Assembly (NCBI GenBank): GCA_033809415.1
Contig: JAPXLT010000303.1
Span: forward strand, 1-5,806
Direction of reading: 5' to 3'
DNA length: 5,806 nt
DNA from: JAQVUB01 sp033809415
GTDB lineage: Bacteria; Verrucomicrobiota; Lentisphaeria; Oligosphaerales; Oligosphaeraceae
Within the stretch, counting starts at the first letter, position 1; each line of letters starts with the position of its first letter. Of this stretch, positions 1 through 4,442 are shown in pieces. The notes beneath the pieces are model-generated. The model ran no database searches, was not told where the DNA came from, and saw only the letters and a list, made by a program, of their open reading frames with translations. The translations under genes and the position numbers were made by a program.

Positions 1-785
1 TCCGGCAGCTTGGCAAGCGTTTCCGGAGTGATTGTCAGGGTGACCTGTCGGAGCGGACGCAGACCACACTCAGCGCAGAGTTGCAGCATCCGTTCAGCCC
101 GGTGCAGGAAGAAGCGATCCTGCTCTGGGAATCTTTCGTCCAGCCAGGTAATGCAGTCTGCGGTGCGGCAACCGTCCACCGCTGCTTTGCGCAGCAAAGT
201 TCGCAAAGCCATAGTACGGTCATAATCAACTGGAATCACGCCTTCCATCGGCACAGGAGAATTCGTGATCTGGAAAACTGGCAGGCGATGTGATAGCAGC
301 TGCTGCAGACCGGACAATTGCTGGCCAGCAAAAACGGCGCCGTCATAGCCTTGCAATTCCGCAGCCAGAGTCCGCCAAGCTCCGGCATCGGCCTCTTCAC
401 TGACATGACGGAAGTCCAGGCGGCAATCGTACTGCACGCTTCCTGCCAGCAGCCCCCGGTAAAGCTCGGAACTCAGCCCCCAGTTCTCCAAGTCAAGGTG
501 TTCTCTGCTGATTGACTCTTCCGGAAAAATCATCGCCAAACGCAGAGGCTCGGGAACGGTAGAAGCATTGACAAAAACGCCGCTGCCATGAATCGCCGTC
601 ACTGCCCGCGCTTCCTGCAAAAGACGCAGAGCGCGCTGCACAGTCTGGCTGCTGACGGAAAATTCTTCCATCAAGGCGCGCACACTGGGAATTTTACACC
701 CGGCAGCATAGCGCCCCGATGCGATCCTTGACACGATCTCCTGGCGTATGCGCTCAGCCAAATTCTCTTTTCTCTTCGTCCGCAT
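1..785 (-). CDS. GntR-family transcriptional regulator with LacI-like ligand-binding domain (3' end cut by window edge)
   Basis: Translating the minus strand from ATG at 785 gives 261 residues, open to the left edge, so the C-terminus is missing. Residues about 8-73 form a GntR winged helix-turn-helix: KIPSVRALMEEFSVSS (31-46), TVQRALRLL (48-56) and the wing motif GSGVFV (67-72). From about residue 81 (LRLAMIFPEE) a second domain looks like a LacI/GalR periplasmic-binding-protein fold, with YDGAVFAG (147-154), a short strand LPVFQITN (168-175) and GVIPVDYDRTMALRTLL (182-198). Such chimeras usually bind DNA as dimers and respond to a sugar or related small ligand; the ligand cannot be read here. 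In-frame TGA and TAA lie just upstream of the ATG, which fixes the start, and GAGG (790-793) is a ribosome-binding site at a short 4-nt spacing. The target genes are not in view. Family assignment is confident; regulated pathway unknown. Confidence 0.88.
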   Translation of the reverse strand, partial: MRTKRKENLAERIRQEIVSRIASGRYAAGCKIPSVRALMEEFSVSSQTVQRALRLLQEARAVTAIHGSGVFVNASTVPEPLRLAMIFPEESISREHLDLENWGLSSELYRGLLAGSVQYDCRLDFRHVSEEADAGAWRTLAAELQGYDGAVFAGQQLSGLQQLLSHRLPVFQITNSPVPMEGVIPVDYDRTMALRTLLRKAAVDGCRTADCITWLDERFPEQDRFFLHRAERMLQLCAECGLRPLRQVTLTITPETLAKLP

Positions 786-805
786 AAAGCCTCATTAACA
801 TTAAA

Positions 806-816
806 AGTGTATCACT
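806..816 (-). promoter_or_regulatory. Candidate extended -10 overlapping a small dyad upstream of the GntR gene
   Basis: On the minus strand TGATACACT (814-806) resembles an extended -10 element (TGn followed by TACACT, 4 of 6 matches to TATAAT). The same bases form the dyad AGTG-ATA-CACT (806-816), and a GTTAAC palindrome lies close upstream (819-824). A dyad over a -10 about 20 bp before the start codon would suit autoregulation by the GntR protein. No convincing -35 is seen. This is inference from short motifs. Confidence 0.28.
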
Positions 817-877
817 ACAGTTAACGTACAACCTTTTTTTCCGAATGCAAATCAAATCCAGAATTCTTTTTTGACAA

Positions 878-910
878 GTAGAGTAACTCCGGGGGTTACC
901 CGGAGTCCTC
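878..910 (-). ncRNA. Group II intron domain VI with branch-point A
   Basis: On the minus strand ACTCCGGG (906-899) pairs perfectly with CCCGGAGT (893-886) around the loop TAACC. Below it a G-U pair (907/885), an unpaired A at 884 and a GAG/CTC stem (910-908 with 883-881) complete the helix. The unpaired A is the expected lariat branch point, 7 nt from the proposed intron end at 878. Confidence 0.85.
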
Positions 911-913
911 GTC

Positions 914-946
914 GAACCGTGCGTACAGATTTCCAGTACACGGCTC
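914..946 (-). ncRNA. Group II intron domain V (catalytic hairpin)
   Basis: This is the most conserved part of group II introns. On the minus strand GAGCCGT (946-940) pairs with ACGGTTC (920-914), a two-base bulge follows on the 3' side (GC, 922-921), then GTAC (939-936) pairs with GTAC (926-923) and a GAAA-containing loop caps the stem. The catalytic AGC triad is at 945-943. The length of 33 nt is one less than the usual 34. Domain VI follows after 3 nt. Confidence 0.92.
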
Positions 947-1004
947 TCCCTGCGTTCTCGTTGCAAGGCATTATACCGGGCAGCCATCAATGCCTGTTTG
1001 GATG

Positions 1005-2348
1005 TTACAGTGGTTTCCATCCCAGACGTTGAAGCCCCTTGTAGAGACTCTCGCCGTCCTTCAGCGGTTTGCATTTTCGCTGGCTGCGGTGCCGGAGAAA
1101 GTTTTTGAATCGTTGTAGGACGAACCAGTTCAGGTTGCGGAAGCACTTGCGCGGGTAGCCGAAGTCAAAGTACTGCTTCCAGCCAATGCTGAGTTGGTTG
1201 ACCTGTTCCAGAGTATCCTTCAACGATCTTCCGTGCCCGCTTCCGGTGAGCGCCCGGACTTTGTCCTTGAAGCGCTCGACCGGCTTGCTGGCCGGGAAGA
1301 GGTTCAGATAGCGCTGGTTCTGTCCATGCCGATCCCAGTCATACCGCAGGGTGAATCCGAGAAAGTTCAGGCTTTCGCCTGTTCTTTTCATCCGTACAAC
1401 TTTTGTCTTCTTCCGATTGATCGTCAATCCCAGTTCGCTCTCCAGTCGCTGCTCGAGCCATTCCTTGATCCGCCCCCCCGTGTATCGAGCCATGACCACG
1501 AAATCATCTGCATAGCGGACGAGTCGGGCGTTGGCAAACCATCGCGGGGAGCCGGGTTCACGTTCGAAGGCGGAATCCAGTTGATGAAGGTAGATGTTCG
1601 CGAGCAGGGGCGAAAGCACGCCGCCCTGCGGCGTCCCTTTTTCAGGGTGCATCCGCCGTGTGTGCCCGTTCCCGTCCTTCTCTTCAATCGTGCAGGTCAG
1701 CCACATGCGGATCAGCCGGAGAACCGACTGGTCGGCGATCCGTCGCTCCACCTGCTCCATCAGCCGCTCATGGTCGATGGTGTCGAAGTAGCTGGACAAG
1801 TCCGCGTCGTATACCTCTGTCCTTCCGGCACCGAGGTTCGACTGTATTTCCCTAATGGCATCCCGGGCGTGTCTGCCCGGGCGGAAACCGTGCGAGCAGT
1901 CTTCGAAGTCAACCTCGAAGATCGGCTCGAGGATCAGTTTGGCGGCCATTTGAGCCACCCTGTCCCGGATGCACGGAATGCCAAGTGGACGCATCTTCCC
2001 GTTCGCCTTGGGAATGTAAGTCCTCCTCACCGGTCGCGGACGATAGGTTTTGTCGCGGAGGTCGTTCCCGAGTTGCTCCAGGAACCGACCCACGCCCCCG
2101 GGGGAGTTTTCGATGTCCGAAAACGTCATCCCGTCGCTGCCGGGTGCGCCGCCGTTTCGTTTGGTGAACTTCCAAGCGATTTCCAGCGTGTCAGCCCGAT
2201 AAATGCGGTCGTGAAGAGCGTAGAACCGGAATTGCGGCTCCAGCTTGGCCTTGCAGCCCAGTTTCCAGCGCAGAAGAGCGAGTTTCAGCGGCATTCCGGG
2301 TTCACCGAGCCATTCCTGCCGTTTGTCCGTAGTGGAGTCTTTGCTCAA
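1005..2348 (-). CDS. ltrA: Group II intron reverse transcriptase/maturase (LtrA-type, no HNH endonuclease)
   Basis: This is the intron-encoded protein, which helps the intron RNA fold and splice, then copies it into DNA at new sites. Numbered from the TTG at 2348 (447 residues): basic N-terminal region with KFTKRNGGAPGSDGM (61-75); SHGFRPGRH (152-160); motif A DADLSSYFDTID (181-192); GTPQGGVLSPLLANIYLH (238-255); catalytic RYADD (278-282); LNFLGF (327-332). Maturase domain X follows, including LEQVNQLSIGWKQYF (380-394), and the protein ends in GWKPL with no HNH endonuclease, as in several bacterial intron classes. No ATG starts the frame. TTG at 2348 is preferred because AAAAGGGGG (2363-2355) sits 6 nt upstream; a TTG at 2378 would add 10 residues, and ATG at 2294 would remove 18 and lose a plausible N-terminus. 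All RT catalytic residues are present. The frame ends 58 nt before domain V, as expected for an ORF in domain IV. Confidence 0.95.
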   Translation of the reverse strand: MSKDSTTDKRQEWLGEPGMPLKLALLRWKLGCKAKLEPQFRFYALHDRIYRADTLEIAWKFTKRNGGAPGSDGMTFSDIENSPGGVGRFLEQLGNDLRDKTYRPRPVRRTYIPKANGKMRPLGIPCIRDRVAQMAAKLILEPIFEVDFEDCSHGFRPGRHARDAIREIQSNLGAGRTEVYDADLSSYFDTIDHERLMEQVERRIADQSVLRLIRMWLTCTIEEKDGNGHTRRMHPEKGTPQGGVLSPLLANIYLHQLDSAFEREPGSPRWFANARLVRYADDFVVMARYTGGRIKEWLEQRLESELGLTINRKKTKVVRMKRTGESLNFLGFTLRYDWDRHGQNQRYLNLFPASKPVERFKDKVRALTGSGHGRSLKDTLEQVNQLSIGWKQYFDFGYPRKCFRNLNWFVLQRFKNFLRHRSQRKCKPLKDGESLYKGLQRLGWKPL

Positions 2349-2354
2349 GCGGAA

Positions 2355-2363
2355 CCCCCTTTT
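2355..2363 (-). promoter_or_regulatory. Ribosome-binding site deciding the RT start
   Basis: AAAAGGGGG on the minus strand lies 6 nt upstream of TTG at 2348. The longer alternative start at 2378 has no comparable purine run in front of it, so this site argues for the shorter protein. Confidence 0.6.
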
Positions 2364-2378
2364 GCTGTGGAAACGCAA

Positions 2379-2879
2379 CGCAGGTCAGGCCCCTTTGCTC
2401 CACGGGAGTTACCCCGCTTCACCGCTACTATGAGCCTGCCCGACTGCCGCCGCCGCGGTATGCGCAGGTTATGGCTTCCCTGCGTTCCCTGTCCCGTTCC
2501 GACCGTCGGAACTGGGCTGCGGAGCGGCTCTCCCGGATGCCTTGCGTGTTCTGTCGTCGCGCGCTCTCCCCAGTCACCCCGGGCGTCTTGGCGGATGCCT
2601 GCGTTCGTTGCTTCTCCGCCAATGGCAGGCTTCACCACATTCGGAAGGATGGCCGCACGCCAATGGTGTAACGAGGCCGAAACGGGTTCACTTGCGTTAG
2701 GGTTCGCGACTTCGTTGTCAGGCGGGTACCAGCCGCCCTCGTCTGCCACAGGGACAGGCCGCCTCGTTTCGCGTGCATTGTCACCGCAGCACGCCGGGGC
2801 GCAACTACATGTTGAACGAACAATTAACATGTGCAGTACCTCTCAACTGCATAGAACACGCCGGTATAGCCGGCTTAAC
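2379..2879 (-). ncRNA. Group II intron 5' RNA domains (I to III and start of IV)
   Basis: About 500 nt of GC-rich, non-coding, highly structured minus-strand sequence between the intron 5' end and the RT frame, the right size for domains I-III. At its 5' end three hairpins follow one another: GCCGG-CTATA-CCGGC (2874-2860), GCAGT with ACTGC (2850-2833) and ACATGTT with AACATGT (2832-2807). A CGAAA at about 2772-2768 could act as EBS1 against the exon end TTTCG, but this is only five pairs. I did not resolve the full secondary structure or tertiary contacts. Open frames on both strands here look incidental. Confidence 0.6.
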
Positions 2880-2905
2880 CGAAATGCACGAAAGGTCACG
2901 AAAAT
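2880..2905. repeat. Short CGAAA / CACGAAA tandem repeat at the intron 5' junction
   Basis: On the plus strand CGAAA recurs at 2880, 2889 and 2899, spaced 9 and 10 bp, the last two copies as CACGAAA. The first copy is cut exactly at the proposed intron boundary. Removing the intron joins TTGACAA to CGAAATGCA, which would nearly restore the pattern. Such motifs occur as intergenic repeats in various bacteria; the function here is unknown. Confidence 0.5.
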
Positions 2906-2925
2906 TTTCCGCGCTACTATCGCCC

Positions 2926-2952
2926 AAAATCTTCTTTTTTGGGAAAGATTTT
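2926..2952. repeat. AT-rich inverted repeat in the intergenic region
   Basis: AAAATCTT (2926-2933) and AAGATTTT (2945-2952) are perfect 8-bp inverted repeats separated by 11 nt. No clear T-run follows on either strand, so it is not a typical intrinsic terminator. It lies between the lipoprotein gene and the intron. Confidence 0.55.
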
Positions 2953-2989
2953 CAAAAACCAGATGCGCAAGTTGCTGGTCTTAAATCTC

Positions 2990-3014
2990 TTTCTCATTTT
3001 TGAGAAACTTTTTT
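2990..3014 (+). terminator. Weak terminator-like hairpin on the plus strand
   Basis: TTTCTCA (2990-2996) and TGAGAAA (3001-3007) pair around a TTTT loop and are followed by C and six T (3009-3014). The shape fits an intrinsic terminator, but the stem is short and AT-rich and no plus-strand gene lies upstream. It could stop antisense transcription, or be chance in AT-rich DNA. Confidence 0.25.
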
Positions 3015-3048
3015 GAGTTTTTTGATTTTTCGGTGATGGAAGAGGGAA

Positions 3049-3076
3049 GCCGGCTTCATGCCGGCGAGCCGCCGGC
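3049..3076. repeat. Three GCCGGC palindromes at exact 11-bp spacing, able to fold as GC-rich hairpins
   Basis: GCCGGC occurs at 3049, 3060 and 3071. GCCGGCG (3060-3066) and CGCCGGC (3070-3076) make a perfect 7-bp stem with a 3-nt loop, and GCCGGC 3049-3054 with 3060-3065 gives an alternative hairpin. The block begins 80 bp after the lipoprotein stop. It may end or protect the operon transcript, although the sequence after it on the minus strand is only pyrimidine-rich (TTCCCTCTTCC), not a T-run. It may also be a dispersed genomic repeat. Confidence 0.6.
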
Positions 3077-3155
3077 GCTCCATATCGCCTCCGACTGAAA
3101 AAGTAAAGCCGACCTTGGCACACAAAACAAAACCCCTTATTCACGTAATTCCATA

Positions 3156-4439
3156 TTACTTGACTTTATTGTCCTCGTAGTATGTAGGCGAGAATTGGTC
3201 AAGTTCATAAATTTTGGACTTGAGCAAGTAGTTCTGATATCTCTTATCACTCCATTCGCTTTTTAGCATCTTGAGTAATTGCGAGTAGATATCTGCAGAG
3301 TATGGGGAGCGAATGCATTTGAGCATATCAGCCCCAGAAATCCTAACTAAATATTGGTTCATTACATCTTCCATTTTATTGTCATTATCCCACATATACC
3401 CCTTGCACCTTTGAATATCAATAAATCCTTTCTTTGAATAAACGACAAAAGGCAAATCATTGTAGACAAAGGCGTTTAACATGATAGCAAAACGCATTTC
3501 GTTATCAATGGACAATCTAAAGTTATCAATATAAACCTTTGAACGCGAATCTGTTGCTTTCGTTAGAAATGTTTCGGTGTCCGTATATATATCCCGTAAA
3601 TCTTTAATTCTATAAGCCATGCTGTTATGTAATGCATGCCATTGCATTGAACAAGATATTTCTGGCTCAACCATTTTTTTGTATGGACGAAGTGCTGGTT
3701 CCTCGTGAAAATCAGTTTCCCACCATAATGTAGCAAATTGCACATATGGGACATAAAGCCATATTTGACGCCACTGGAAGGAATCTATTTTTTGGTTTAA
3801 GCTATCTTGTATTCGAAAAAAATCTGCAACCAGGACTTTGTCATCTATTGGCTGAAAGATTTTACCAAAATCTCTTATTTTTTCCCGCGTAACTGAATTT
3901 GACTTGACAAAATCACCTTGCATTTTAATGCATACATCTCTCAATGTAGCGTCAAATGTTTGATTAATTGCTGGCGCTTTTCCCTCGCTAACTCTATTAT
4001 CATAGTTTTCCTCTGCAGAAAGCAGTTTTGTATCTTCTAGCATATCGCTCAGTAAAGCCATTGTATATGCCTTGATAGAAAAAAGTTGTGTATCAGAACA
4101 GAATTCTAGAAGTTGCATATCACGTTCAGACAGTTTTTCCCCTTCTTTTAATTTTGGGGACAATTCCTGTCGATATAAAGCAACACTGAAACCTGCCAGA
4201 TCCTGGATGTCTGCATTTTGATTTTTGATTGTAAAGTTGGTTATTTCTTTGTCATTCCCGCTGATTTCAAAATAATCATCAGAGCATCTAAAATCATTTC
4301 GTTTTTCAATCGTAGTAATTGTTTGCAGTTCTTTTTCGTCGTCTACTGGTTTAGGCGGTTGCACCACTGGCGTTGTGGAGACACAACCTGTTATTCCCAG
4401 CACACATGCTATAGCAAGAAAATGAGATAAAATTTTCAT
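3156..4439 (-). CDS. Predicted lipoprotein of unknown function
   Basis: A 427-residue protein that I do not recognise. The N-terminus is a lipoprotein signal: MK start, hydrophobic stretch 3-17 and lipobox ITGC with Cys19 as the lipidated residue. Position +2 is Val, not Asp, which in Gram-negative bacteria favours the outer membrane. A Thr/Pro-rich linker follows (about 21-33). The mature part looks mainly helical and charged, with an aromatic-rich stretch around 222-253 (WRQIWLYVPY, then LWWETDF). Besides Cys19 it has six cysteines (52, 114, 170, 263, 345, 375), which could form disulfides outside the cytoplasm. The ATG at 4439 has AGGA (4452-4449) 9 nt upstream, inside the end of the preceding gene. 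Only 3 nt separate the two genes, so they are very probably co-transcribed. A partner, inhibitor or immunity role toward the upstream product is possible but unproven. Base composition is AT-rich compared with the intron and the GntR gene. Confidence 0.85.
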   Translation of the reverse strand: MKILSHFLAIACVLGITGCVSTTPVVQPPKPVDDEKELQTITTIEKRNDFRCSDDYFEISGNDKEITNFTIKNQNADIQDLAGFSVALYRQELSPKLKEGEKLSERDMQLLEFCSDTQLFSIKAYTMALLSDMLEDTKLLSAEENYDNRVSEGKAPAINQTFDATLRDVCIKMQGDFVKSNSVTREKIRDFGKIFQPIDDKVLVADFFRIQDSLNQKIDSFQWRQIWLYVPYVQFATLWWETDFHEEPALRPYKKMVEPEISCSMQWHALHNSMAYRIKDLRDIYTDTETFLTKATDSRSKVYIDNFRLSIDNEMRFAIMLNAFVYNDLPFVVYSKKGFIDIQRCKGYMWDNDNKMEDVMNQYLVRISGADMLKCIRSPYSADIYSQLLKMLKSEWSDKRYQNYLLKSKIYELDQFSPTYYEDNKVK

Positions 4440-4442
4440 TGT

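Larger units (their letters stand above)
878..2879 (-). mobile_element. Group II intron encoding a reverse transcriptase/maturase
   Basis: A self-splicing retroelement about 2.0 kb long. It is supported by an RT/maturase reading frame, a domain V hairpin and a domain VI with bulged adenosine in the expected order and strand. The 3' boundary at 878 rests on the terminal CTAC (ending in AY as group II introns do) and on the branch A being 7 nt from the end; 877 is also possible. The 5' boundary at 2879 is tentative: it gives a start GTTAAG rather than the consensus GUGYG. It is preferred because a short hairpin (2860-2874) and then GUGUU follow, a layout that recalls the 5' end of the Lactococcus Ll.LtrB intron, and because it cuts a CACGAAA repeat. 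Alternatives are 2889 (GTGCA), 2899 (GTGAC) and 2859 (GTGTT). The element is intergenic, on the same strand as its neighbours, and its RT frame is intact, so it may be active. Confidence 0.85.

Noticed and set aside
1..515. Small plus-strand frames opposite the GntR gene
   Set aside because: They are antisense to a confident GntR coding region and show no protein-like features.
754..1146. A 130-codon minus-strand frame running through domains V and VI into the GntR start
   Set aside because: It crosses the catalytic RNA domains and overlaps two real genes in other frames, so it is incidental.
2345..2830. A 161-codon minus-strand frame in the 5' part of the intron
   Set aside because: It covers the region expected to be structured RNA of domains I-III, and its translation is low in complexity and resembles no family.
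2860..2874. GCCGG-CTATA-CCGGC as a terminator marking a group IIC insertion site
   Set aside because: No T-run follows it, domain V carries an AGC rather than the CGC triad known from the group IIC intron of Oceanobacillus, and the hairpin fits better as the first stem of domain I.
1194..2984. A 596-codon open frame on the plus strand across the intron
   Set aside because: It lies antisense to the RT/maturase and the structured intron RNA. Its translation has no recognisable domain, and long antisense frames are common opposite GC-rich genes.
2880..3155. A CRISPR array or tRNA gene in the repeat-rich gap
   Set aside because: The repeats are short, unlike one another and lack spacers of constant length, and no cloverleaf could be drawn.
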